NCBI GenBank assembly: GCA_964499235.1 | Contig: CAZCKC010000004.1 | Span: 15,128 to 79,127, forward strand | Source: JAFGRR01 sp964499235 | GTDB taxonomy: Bacteria > Planctomycetota > Phycisphaerae > UBA1845 > Fen-1342 | Length of the DNA: 64,000 bases | Reading direction: 5' to 3' | Shown here: piece after piece, positions 44,792 to 53,175 of the stretch | How positions within the stretch are numbered: the first letter of the stretch is position 1 | Layout of the letters: the number at the start of each line of letters is the position of its first letter | Made by a program: the position numbers and the translations under genes | Notes under the pieces: generated by a model | What the model was told of the DNA's origin: nothing | Database searches by the model: none | Seen by the model: only the letters and a program-made list of their open reading frames with translations

Positions 44792-46330
44792 CTACTCCGC
44801 CGCCGAACGCGACGCGGGCCGATGACGCAGCAGCTGCCCCGCCCGCGCACCGGTCCCCTCGCCATCAATCCAGGCCGGCTGCCCGTTCACGATCACCCAC
44901 GCAAAGCCGCTCGCCAGCCGATGCGGCTGCTCGAACGTCGCGTTCGCCCGCACCGCGGCCGGATCAAACACCAGCACGTCCGCCGCCCAGTCCTCCGCCA
45001 GCCGGCCGCGGCGCTGCTGGGTCAGCCCGATCGTCTCGGCCGTCAGTCCGGACATCTTGTGCACAGCCGCCTCCAGCGAGAGCACCCCGCGCTTGCGCAC
45101 AAACTCCTCGATCATCCGCGCGAACGAGCCGTGCCCGCGGGGGTGGCGGGCGGTCGCGCTACCGTCCGAACAGAGCATCACGTGCCGATCGATCAGCAGC
45201 CGCGCTTGCAGCGCATCGTCCATCACGAAGTAAGCCGCCTGTGCTCCGCCCAGCCCGATGTCGTCGATCAGCACATCCTCGAACGGCTTGTCGAGCTCGG
45301 CGGCAACGTCGGCCAGCGTCTTGCCCGCCCACGGCCCCGTCCCGAGCAGCGTGGCTTCCGGTCCGTTGCGCAGCGTCACTCGCCGCCGCAGGTAGTCTGC
45401 GAGCGCCGCCCGCTGCGTCCGGACGACCTCGTTGTAATCGTGCGGCGGCTTGGCGAAATCCGGGAAGACGATGTTGATGCCGGTGAAGCTCGCGGTGTAC
45501 GGGTAGATGTCGGCCGTCACCTTCTGGCCGGCTGCCCGCGCCGCGGCGAGCCGCTCCAGCAGCTGCTCGGCGCGTGCCGCGCCCTGGCCGTACGTGATCT
45601 TGATGTGTGACACGTGCACCGGGCAGTTCGCCCGCCGGCCCTGTTTCAGCAGCTCGTCCACCGCGGCCGCGATCTCCGAATCGTCCTCGGAGCGCAGATG
45701 GCTCATGACGAGCCCACCGGCCGCAGCGACCGGCGCGGCCAGCGCCGCCAGCTCATCCGGCTTGGCGAACGAGCCCGGCTGGTACTCGAGCCCTGTCGTG
45801 AGCCCGAAGCAGCCGGCCGCCAGCGCCGCGCGCACCAGCTTCTGCATCGCCGCGATCTGCTGCGGCGTCGGGTCCGGGTCGAGGCCGACGCCCGCGAGCG
45901 TCCGCACCGTCCCGTGGCCCACGAACATGGCGATGTTCGTCGCGCTGCCCTTGGCGTCGACGTCTGCCATCCACTGCTTCAGGTCCGGCGGGCTCGAGCC
46001 GTCCTGGCCGAGGCACTGCGTCGTCACGCCCATCGCCAGGAAGTTCGCCCCGCTGTGATCGGGATCGCCGTGGCTGTGCGCATCGATGAAGCCTGGCGTG
46101 ACCACTTTGCCGCCGGCGTCGATCACCCGCTCGGCATCCACGCTGGCCGGATCGATGCGCCCGATTCGCTTGATCCGGCCAGCCTCGATCAGGACATCCG
46201 CCCGCCGACCCGGCGCCCCGGTGCCGTCGATCACCGTGCCGCCGTGAATCAGGAGCGTGGCGGCCGGTTCCGCCGCTTGCCCGCCCGCGACCACCAGCGC
46301 CGCGGCGAGCACGCCTCCTAGGTAGCGCAT
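44792..46330 (-). CDS. N-acyl-D-amino-acid deacylase (D-aminoacylase type amidohydrolase)
   Basis: This 512-aa protein starts at ATG 46330 after a near-perfect AAGGAGGAAG site. The signal peptide is MRYLGGVLAAALVVAGGQAA. It has the amidohydrolase plan: a small beta-sandwich (LLIHGGTVIDGTGAPG), the metal motif FIDAHSHGDPDH, a GVTTQCLGQDG Cys region, VHVSHIKITYGQ, and LCSDGSATARHPRGHGSFAR with the catalytic Asp. The length is normal. Such enzymes remove acyl groups from N-acyl-D-amino acids or act as dihydroorotase-like peptide hydrolases. Export suggests work on peptides from cell-wall debris. It follows the M19 dipeptidase gene by 12 bases, so the two likely form one D-amino-acid/dipeptide operon. 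Confidence 0.9.
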   Translation of the reverse strand: MRYLGGVLAAALVVAGGQAAEPAATLLIHGGTVIDGTGAPGRRADVLIEAGRIKRIGRIDPASVDAERVIDAGGKVVTPGFIDAHSHGDPDHSGANFLAMGVTTQCLGQDGSSPPDLKQWMADVDAKGSATNIAMFVGHGTVRTLAGVGLDPDPTPQQIAAMQKLVRAALAAGCFGLTTGLEYQPGSFAKPDELAALAAPVAAAGGLVMSHLRSEDDSEIAAAVDELLKQGRRANCPVHVSHIKITYGQGAARAEQLLERLAAARAAGQKVTADIYPYTASFTGINIVFPDFAKPPHDYNEVVRTQRAALADYLRRRVTLRNGPEATLLGTGPWAGKTLADVAAELDKPFEDVLIDDIGLGGAQAAYFVMDDALQARLLIDRHVMLCSDGSATARHPRGHGSFARMIEEFVRKRGVLSLEAAVHKMSGLTAETIGLTQQRRGRLAEDWAADVLVFDPAAVRANATFEQPHRLASGFAWVIVNGQPAWIDGEGTGARAGQLLRHRPASRSAAE

Positions 46331-46342
46331 GCCGCTTCCTCC

Positions 46343-47642
46343 TTACTCTGCTTGCATTTCGGCCGCGATCCGTTCGGCCGCCCGCAGCGCGCGCAGCAGG
46401 TTGCCGCCGAGGATCTTGCGAATGTCCGTCTCCGAGTAGCCCCGGTTCAACAACTCCTGCGTGATGGCCGGATACCCCGACACGTCCTCGAGCTGCAGCG
46501 GGAACTTGGAAGCCCCCTCGTAGTCCCCGCCGAGGCCGACGTGATCGACCCCGGCGATCTGCACGATGTGATCGACGTGATCGACCAGCGTCCGTACCGT
46601 GCCGGACGATGTGATCGACGTGATCGACCAGCGTCCGTACCGTGCCGGTTGGTACCGGGTGCTCGGCCTTCCACGCCGTCCACGCGGCCTGGAACGCCTC
46701 GCGCTCCGAGTGCTTTTCCCTCAGGGCCCGCCGTACCTCGAAGTAGTCGGCCATCGCGATCGCGCCCGCGGGATGGATATACCCTGAGAAGAACACCAGC
46801 ATCACGACCCCGCCATTGTCCTTGATGCCGCGGAGCACGTCGTCCGGCACGTTGCGGCCATGCTGCGCGACCGCATAGGCGCCCGAGTGCGACGAGATGA
46901 TCGGCGCCCGGCTCACCCGCAGGACGTCCCGCATCGTGTCATGAGAGACGTGGGCGATGTCCACCAGCATCCCCAGCCGGTTCAGCTCGCGGATCACCTC
47001 CACGCCGAACGCCGACAGCCCGCCCGAGCGCGCTTCGTCGGAGCACGCGTCCGCCCAATCGATCGACTCCGAGTGCGTCAGCCCCAGGTACCGCGCGCCC
47101 CGATCGTAGAACTCGCGGAGCGTCGCCAGCGAGTTCTCGATCATGTGGCCACCCTCGATCCCGATCAGCCCGGCGATCTTTCCGCTGCGGCTGATCCGCT
47201 CGATGTCGTCGGCCGTCCGGGCCAGCGCAAAGGTGTCGTCGTAGCGGGCGATCATCCGGTCGATCAGGTCGAATTGCTCGAGCGCCATCTTTTTCGCGGT
47301 GCCGGTCCGCGCCGTCTCCGGGGGGACGTACACCACCCAGAACTGCCCATCGACGCCGCCGCGCCGCAACCGTGGGATGTCGGTCTGGATGTCGGTCTGG
47401 AGCTTCGCGATGTCGAGCCGCTCGAAGTCCCCCGCGGCCCGGACCCGCACACGCCACGGCAGGTCGTTGTGCCCGTCGATCAGCAGCGCGGACTGGTGCA
47501 GCCGCAGCGCTTCGGGGGTGATCTCGATCGGCCCCGGCTCCCGGGCGGCCGTCGGCGCCCCTCTCTCGTCCGCCCCCGGCGCCCCGGCGGCCAGCATGAC
47601 CAAGACCATTCCCCAGACGACCGGCTGCCAGCTCGGCATCAT
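46343..47642 (-). pseudogene. M19 membrane (renal-type) dipeptidase, frameshifted by 43-bp duplication
   Basis: From ATG 47642 (signal sequence MMPSWQPVVWGMVLVMLAAG) the frame encodes an M19 dipeptidase. Zinc-site motifs are IDGHNDLPW, IGIEGGHMI, DIAHVSHDTM and PIISSHSGAYA. At about 46607 an exact 43-bp tandem repeat shifts the frame. The true C-terminus (QIAGVDHVGLGGDYEGASKF ... AAEMQAE) continues in another frame to the stop at 46343. Removing one copy restores a continuous protein of about 418 aa, the family's normal length. As given, the product would run into shadow sequence for more than 280 residues. It is either a recent inactivating or switchable duplication or an assembly error. It pairs with the deacylase gene downstream. 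Confidence 0.85.
46564..46649. repeat. Exact 43-bp tandem duplication inside the dipeptidase gene
   Basis: Bases 46564-46606 and 46607-46649 are identical, starting ACGATGTGATCGACG. The unit length is 1 modulo 3, so one extra copy shifts the frame. Each copy also contains the short internal repeat GTGATCGACGTGATCGAC, which could promote slippage. Confidence 0.95.
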
Positions 47643-47909
47643 CTTCCCCGTTGAATTCGACCGGTATTCGCGCGACGTGCGGCGTGCTCGCCTCTGGGAG
47701 AAAAGTGTAGCCGACTTTCGCGGCGGGCAGAACTGCGGCGCGGCGCGAAGCCGGTGCGGTCTCGCGCGCGTCAACCGCCGTGGGCCCGATAAGTCCGATG
47801 GGGGGAGATTTCAGTCGGTGTCTCGCGCCTTTCCTCGTGCTGCGCCCGTCTCGATTCAGACCTGGGGGCGGTGACCGCGGACGAGCTTGACGGCGCTGCG
47901 GAAAGGCTT

Positions 47910-47938
47910 TTGGGAGCAGTGTGCCGGCGTGCTATAAT
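47910..47938 (+). promoter_or_regulatory. Predicted sigma70 promoter for the GH13-dockerin gene
   Basis: TTGGGA (47910-47915), a 17-base spacer and a perfect TATAAT (47933-47938) predict a start near 47945. That lies after TTG 47941 and ATG 47944, so ATG 47983 is the likely start codon. The rest of the gene-free stretch 47643-47909 shows no other supported feature. Confidence 0.75.
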
Positions 47939-47982
47939 TTTTGATGAGCCACACCTTCTGTAGACCAGCCATCGGTGCCCCC

Positions 47983-50601
47983 ATGCTGCGATCGCTCGCG
48001 TTCGGATTCATCACGCTCGCCGTACCGCTGTCCCTGGCAGCCGATGCGGACAACCAGGTCGAGCACGCCGGCCTCTCGCATGTCGGCTGGCAGGACCGTC
48101 GGCCGCTGTGCCCGCTCGACGGTGAGGCGTTCAGCCTTCGCTTCCAGGCCTACCGCTTCGACCTGACGGCCGCCCGCGTTAGGGTCGACGTCGGCGGCGC
48201 GATCACCTGGGTCGCGGCGAGCTTCCTGAAGGACCGCGGGCCCTACGCGATCTGGGAGGCTACCGTTCCCGCGACGGCGGCAGATCAGCTCAGCTACGTG
48301 ATCGAGGTCCAGGACGGCGGCGACATCGACTACATCGGGCCCGACGGCCCGGCGGAAACCCTGCCGGCGAACGGTTGGCTGATCGACTACCAGACGCTGA
48401 GCCACGCACCGCTGGGGGCGACGCCGACCAGCGACGGCGGCTGCGTCTTCCGCGTCTGGGCGCCCAGCCCCGCCAGCGCCGTGGTCCGCGGCAGCTGGAA
48501 CGGCTGGGGCAGCGGCACGCCGATGTGGCGGGTCGGTGATGATTTCATCGCGTACGTTGCGAACGTACCGGCCGGCAATCGCTTTACCGGCGCCAACTAC
48601 AAGTACGTCTTCAACGGCAACAACTGGAAGCCCGATCCACGGGCCCGTGCGCTCAACCCCGGCGACAACTACAACAGCGTCGTCGTCGATCCGCGCAGCT
48701 ACGAATGGGGCAGCGATGATTACCGCACGCCGCCGTTCGAGGACCTGATCATCTACCAGGTCCACACGGGCACGTTCGCCGGCCGCAACGATCCGGTCGG
48801 GTTCGCCCCGGACCCCTCGCGGTACTGGGACGTGGCGCTGCGGGCCGATCATCTGGCCGAGCTGGGCGTGACGGCGGTCATGTTCAACCCCTTCACTGAG
48901 TTCCCGTGGGACTGGTCGGGCGGCTACAATCCGATCACGCAGTTCGCGCCCGAGGCCGCCTACGGCCACCCCGACGACGTCAAGCGGATGGTCGACGCCC
49001 TGCATGAACGCGGGATCGCGGTGCTGCTCGACGTGGTCTGGAACCACAACTCCGACAGCGATAACTTTCAATGGCTGTACGACGGCGGCCAGATATATTT
49101 CGACACCCCCCCCGAGCAGACGCCGTGGGGGGCGCAGCTCGACCTCGACCGGCCGGAGGTGCGGGCGTACTTCCTCGACAGCATGCGCTCCTGGCTGGAG
49201 GAGTACCGCCTCGACGGCTTCCGCTTTGACGCGACGAGTTTCATCAGCCAGCCGCAGGCGGGCGGCTGGTCGCTCATGCAAGCGGCCAACGATCTGGCGG
49301 ACCAGCGCTTCGCCGACCGCCTGCTGATCGCCGAGCAGCTCCCCAACGATCCGTGGATCGTGCGTCCGACCTCGCTGGGCGGGGCCGGCTTCGACAGCCA
49401 GTACCACCTCCAGCACCGCGAGGCGCTGCGCAGCGCGATCTTCGACGCCGCGTTCGGCAGCCCGAACATGTGGGCCATTCACGACGCGCTCTACGCGACC
49501 GATAGCGGCATGAGCCCCCTCCAGCGGCTCAACTACATCGAGCTGCACGACGAGGCCTGGCCGACGAGCGGTGGCGAGCGTCTGGTCCGCACGATCGATC
49601 CGCTTGCGCCGCATGACAGCGCGTACGCCGTCGGCCGCACGACGGCCGCCCAGGGGCTGAACCTCCTCGCGCCGGGAATCCCCGCCTTTTTGATGGGCAC
49701 CGAGTGGCTCGAGGACACGAACTTCGGCTCGAACCGCGAGCCCGGAAACCCGGATAACCGGATCAACTGGGCGCTGAAGGAAGCGCACCGCCCGATCTTC
49801 GACTACTACCAGGACGTGATCGCCGTGCGCAAGGGCAACGCCGCGTTGCGCGCGAACGCCGCCTACGACGTCTACCACGTCAACGACGGCGCCGACGTGC
49901 TCGCGATGCACCGCTGGGACAACGACGGCAATCGCATCGTCGTCGTGCTCAACATGGGCAACAACGCCTTCGACGTCTACGAGCTCGGCATGCCGGCCGG
50001 CGGCGCCTGGTACGAGCTGATCAACAGCCAGGCCGACGGCTACGAGCTCGACGGCTTCACGCTGGACGACCGCTGCAACGGCGGTCCGATCATGGCCGAC
50101 CTGCCCGCCCGCCAGGGCTTTGCGCAGTCGGTCTCGATCCGCGTACCGGCGATGAGCCTGAGCGTGCTGCGTCACGCCGCGCCGCCCGAGCCGTTTCTCG
50201 ACGGTGACCAGGACCTCGTGACCGACGCCTGTGACAACTGCCCGACGGTTGCGAACCTGGCCCAGGAAGACCACAACGCCGACGGCGTCGGCGATGCCTG
50301 CGATTGCAACGACAACGGGGTCAGGGATGAGGTGGAGCTACTCGCAGGCACGAGCACCGATGCTGACGAAGACGGCATCCCCGACGAATGCCAGGTCGGC
50401 TTTGCCCGCGGCGACCTCAACTGCGACGGCCTGATCGACTTCTTCGACATCGACCCATTCGTCACCGCACTGCTCGACGAGAGCGGCTACGCGGCAGTAT
50501 TCCCCGGTTGTGACGCCGACCTGGCCGACATGAACGCTGACGGCGTGGTCGACTTCTTCGACATCGACCCCTTCGTCGCGACGCTGCTCGCGGGCGAGTA
50601 G
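47983..50601 (+). CDS. Secreted GH13 alpha-glucan enzyme with TSP3-like repeats and dockerin tail
   Basis: About 872 aa from ATG 47983, chosen because the promoter start falls after the earlier ATG 47944. The signal is MLRSLAFGFITLAVPLSLAA. A beta domain is followed by a CBM48-like domain (CVFRVWAPSPASAVVRGSWN). The GH13 barrel has VLLDVVWNHN, GFRFDAT (nucleophile Asp), LIAEQLP (acid Glu) and YIELHDEAWP (third Asp region), all intact. The order CBM48-GH13 resembles branching-enzyme-like members. The tail has TSP3-like acidic repeats (DACDNCPTVANLAQEDHNAD) and a dockerin pair, DLNCDGLIDFFDIDPFV and DMNADGVVDFFDIDPFV. It acts on starch- or glycogen-like glucans outside the cell, probably docked by its tail (inferred). 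Confidence 0.9.
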   Translation: MLRSLAFGFITLAVPLSLAADADNQVEHAGLSHVGWQDRRPLCPLDGEAFSLRFQAYRFDLTAARVRVDVGGAITWVAASFLKDRGPYAIWEATVPATAADQLSYVIEVQDGGDIDYIGPDGPAETLPANGWLIDYQTLSHAPLGATPTSDGGCVFRVWAPSPASAVVRGSWNGWGSGTPMWRVGDDFIAYVANVPAGNRFTGANYKYVFNGNNWKPDPRARALNPGDNYNSVVVDPRSYEWGSDDYRTPPFEDLIIYQVHTGTFAGRNDPVGFAPDPSRYWDVALRADHLAELGVTAVMFNPFTEFPWDWSGGYNPITQFAPEAAYGHPDDVKRMVDALHERGIAVLLDVVWNHNSDSDNFQWLYDGGQIYFDTPPEQTPWGAQLDLDRPEVRAYFLDSMRSWLEEYRLDGFRFDATSFISQPQAGGWSLMQAANDLADQRFADRLLIAEQLPNDPWIVRPTSLGGAGFDSQYHLQHREALRSAIFDAAFGSPNMWAIHDALYATDSGMSPLQRLNYIELHDEAWPTSGGERLVRTIDPLAPHDSAYAVGRTTAAQGLNLLAPGIPAFLMGTEWLEDTNFGSNREPGNPDNRINWALKEAHRPIFDYYQDVIAVRKGNAALRANAAYDVYHVNDGADVLAMHRWDNDGNRIVVVLNMGNNAFDVYELGMPAGGAWYELINSQADGYELDGFTLDDRCNGGPIMADLPARQGFAQSVSIRVPAMSLSVLRHAAPPEPFLDGDQDLVTDACDNCPTVANLAQEDHNADGVGDACDCNDNGVRDEVELLAGTSTDADEDGIPDECQVGFARGDLNCDGLIDFFDIDPFVTALLDESGYAAVFPGCDADLADMNADGVVDFFDIDPFVATLLAGE

Positions 50602-50605
50602 GGGG

Positions 50606-53080
50606 CTACGGCAGCGCCTGCAGCACGACGCCGGCGACCGACGGAACTGTCACGGTGACGCCGCCGTTGCGCGGCCTCACGCGGCCGTCGAATCCGAACA
50701 GGCCGTGCCAGGCGTCGGCCGTGCTCGCGTCCGCGACCGGGATCGTCACCGCCTGCCGCTGGTCGCTGTTGTTCAGCGCCACCAGCAGCGTCTCCTCGTC
50801 GGTCGACCGGACGAACGCCCAGACGTCAGCTTCGTCGTCGGTCAGCACCGTCCGGAACGTCCCGACGCGTAGCGCCGGATGTGCGTTCCGCAGCGCGATC
50901 ACCGCGCGGTAGAACGCCAGGTGGTCCTCCATCACGTGGTTCTCTTCCGGCTCGTCGTACGGCTCAAGATCCTGCCAGAGCATCGGCTTGCGGCAAGTCG
51001 GATCGTCCGCGCCCCACATGCCCGCCTCGTCGCCGTAATAAACCATCGGCGCGCCGCTGTAGGTCATTTGCAGCAGCGCGATCAGCCGCGCCCGCCGGTA
51101 CGCCGACGGCGGCGGCTTGGCGTTGTTGTAGTTCGGGCCGTTGTCCTGGATGCGGTTACCGTGGTCGTACGGCCGATCCGGGTTGAGCGCCATCGACACG
51201 AGTCGATCGGTGTCGTGGCTGTTCATCAGGTTCTGCAGCACGAGCGTCGCCGCCTGCGGGTACGCCAGCCGCAACGCTTCCAGCCGCCGGTCGAGTTCGC
51301 TGACGCTGATCTTCCGCTCCTGGTTGACCGACCACGCCAGCACCGCCCGCGCGAACTGGTAGTTCATCACCGCGTCGAAGTGCTCGCCATCCAGCCAGGA
51401 GTCGGCCCGGTCCCAGATCTCGCCGACGATGTACGCCTCCCGGTTGATCGACTTCACGTGCTCCCGCCACTGGGCCCAGAACGGGGCCGGGATCTCGCCC
51501 GGCACGTCCAGCCGCCAGCCGTCGATCCCGTCGCGCGGGTCGCCGTCGCCGTTCGGATCCATCCAGCGCCGCGTCACCGCAAAGATGTGTGCTGCCAGTG
51601 ACTCGCTCGCCAGCCCGTCCGCCGTCTTGGCGAACGCCGGCAACGCGCCGAAGCCGCCCCAGCCGTTGTACGCGAACGGCTCCCAGCTCGTGACGTCGAA
51701 CCAGTCGGCGTACCGCGACTCCCGGCCACGCGCGCGGACGTCCACGAACGCGGGATGCTGCGTCCCGACGTGGTTGAACACGCCGTCGATGATCACCTTC
51801 ATGTCGGCCGCATGCGCCGCCTCCAGGAACCGCAGGAACACCGCATCTGAACGCGTCAACTTCCACGTCGACGGGTCCAGCAGGTCCTCCTGCGCAACCA
51901 CCTCCTCGTAGTCATCCTGCGCCCGCCCGACCCCAAAGTCCGGATCGATGTGCAGGTAGTTCGTCGCGTTGTACTTGTGATGGCTGTCCCCGATGAAGAC
52001 CGGGTTCAAATACAGCGCGTTGACCCCGAGCCGCTTCAGGTACGGCAGCTTCTCGATCAGCCCCTGGAAGTCGCCGCCGTACAGCCGGTCGAAGACATAC
52101 CACTGGTAGAAGCTCTGTCCCGCCTCCCGCTCGCGCTGCCGCTCCCAACTCGTCGGCGTGAACCACGCGCTCGTCCACGGGTGCACCCGCGGCGGGTCGT
52201 TCGACCGGCTGCCGTTGCGAAACCGATCCGGCATGATTTGGTACCACACCGCGTGCTTCGCCCAGTCCGGCGTCGTGAAGATCTCGTCAACCGCGTAGTC
52301 CGCCGCGAAAACCGCCGGCCCCGACCGCACCAGCCCGCCATCCCGCAGTACGAACGTGTACTCCCACGCCGCCTGGCCCGCGGTCCGCGCCGCCGCCGGC
52401 ACCGTCACCTCCGCCTGCCACAACGCCGTCAGCGGATCCGTGTGCACCACCTGCATCGCGGTCCGCGGCCCGTTCCGCACCGCCACCGCCACGCCTTCCA
52501 GGTCGTTCGCCAGCGTCTTCAGCCGCACCAGGGCCCGGTCCCCCGCCAGCGGCTGAAAGTACAGCGGCAGGTCCGGGTTGTGCACCAGCCCCGCCACGTG
52601 AATCTCGCCATCGCCGGCCACGCTCGGCGATTCGCTGAGCTGCGCCGTCGCCCCCAGCCGCAGCAGCGAGTTCCCCGTCCCGAACTCGTTCGGCGCTCGC
52701 GCCGGGTTCTCCGGGTCGTTGCGCCAATCCTGCCCGTCCACCACGAACTTGTACTCGTGCCGCCCGCCCGCCAGCTCCACCGCCGCCAGCCAGTAGCCGT
52801 CCCCCCGCGGCCCGATCATCGGCGTCGCGCCCGCGTTCCAGTCATTGAAGGTCCCCGCCAGGCTCACCGCCTTCGCCTCCGGCCCCGGCTTGAAGCGGAA
52901 CGTGCACCGCCACCCCGTCGCCGCCGGCGTCGCCGTCACCGACGGCGGCAACGCGCCAGCATCCACCTGCGCCGGCCGCTCCACCAGCGGCGCCGGCGGC
53001 CAGTCGCCAGCCGCCATCGCCCCCGCCCCGGTCAACACCAATGCGGCCCACGCCGCCCGCCGCCAGATCGCTTGTCTCAT
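50606..53080 (-). CDS. Exported GH13 alpha-amylase/neopullulanase-like enzyme
   Basis: About 824 aa from ATG 53080. The signal is MRQAIWRRAAWAALVLTGAGAMA. The N-terminal part has a glycogen-binding-like domain (AVSLAGTFNDWNAGATPM, GRHEYKFVVDGQDWRNDPEN) and a second beta domain. The catalytic barrel starts near VWYQIMPDRFRNGS. It has VIIDGVFNHVG, GWRLDVPGEI (nucleophile), YIVGEIWDRADSW (acid) and NLMNSHDTDR (third Asp), so it is complete. The pattern resembles cyclomaltodextrinase/neopullulanase-type GH13. No dockerin or PEP-CTERM tail is present, so it is probably periplasmic. It converges on the GH13-dockerin gene, 4 bases apart, and diverges from the ABC importer genes. Confidence 0.92.
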   Translation of the reverse strand: MRQAIWRRAAWAALVLTGAGAMAAGDWPPAPLVERPAQVDAGALPPSVTATPAATGWRCTFRFKPGPEAKAVSLAGTFNDWNAGATPMIGPRGDGYWLAAVELAGGRHEYKFVVDGQDWRNDPENPARAPNEFGTGNSLLRLGATAQLSESPSVAGDGEIHVAGLVHNPDLPLYFQPLAGDRALVRLKTLANDLEGVAVAVRNGPRTAMQVVHTDPLTALWQAEVTVPAAARTAGQAAWEYTFVLRDGGLVRSGPAVFAADYAVDEIFTTPDWAKHAVWYQIMPDRFRNGSRSNDPPRVHPWTSAWFTPTSWERQREREAGQSFYQWYVFDRLYGGDFQGLIEKLPYLKRLGVNALYLNPVFIGDSHHKYNATNYLHIDPDFGVGRAQDDYEEVVAQEDLLDPSTWKLTRSDAVFLRFLEAAHAADMKVIIDGVFNHVGTQHPAFVDVRARGRESRYADWFDVTSWEPFAYNGWGGFGALPAFAKTADGLASESLAAHIFAVTRRWMDPNGDGDPRDGIDGWRLDVPGEIPAPFWAQWREHVKSINREAYIVGEIWDRADSWLDGEHFDAVMNYQFARAVLAWSVNQERKISVSELDRRLEALRLAYPQAATLVLQNLMNSHDTDRLVSMALNPDRPYDHGNRIQDNGPNYNNAKPPPSAYRRARLIALLQMTYSGAPMVYYGDEAGMWGADDPTCRKPMLWQDLEPYDEPEENHVMEDHLAFYRAVIALRNAHPALRVGTFRTVLTDDEADVWAFVRSTDEETLLVALNNSDQRQAVTIPVADASTADAWHGLFGFDGRVRPRNGGVTVTVPSVAGVVLQALP

Positions 53081-53084
53081 CGGA

Positions 53085-53113
53085 TTGCTGCCCTGCAAGA
53101 AGAGAAATATACT
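53085..53113 (+). promoter_or_regulatory. Predicted promoter for the SBP-permease fusion operon
   Basis: TTGCTG (53085-53090), a 17-base spacer and TATACT (53108-53113) predict a start near 53120 and a leader of about 56 bases before ATG 53176. It lies in the divergent gap with the GH13 gene. Confidence 0.6.
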
Positions 53114-53175
53114 GCGCAGACGCACTTCGCCGCCGAGTTGTTCGCCGCCAAAGCCGCCGGCATTCCGAGTTGTCG

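Noticed and set aside
42862..44868. 668-codon minus-strand frame
   Set aside because: It is antisense to the three-module secreted protein, which has a signal peptide, ribosome site and repeats. It also crosses the strong terminator at 44724.
45753..46607. Long minus-strand extension of the dipeptidase frame into the deacylase gene
   Set aside because: This part is the out-of-frame run-on after the 43-bp duplication and reads as shadow sequence of the deacylase gene.
47932..50274. 780-codon minus-strand frame opposite the GH13-dockerin gene
   Set aside because: The GH13 catalytic motifs, promoter and signal peptide fix the plus strand as coding.
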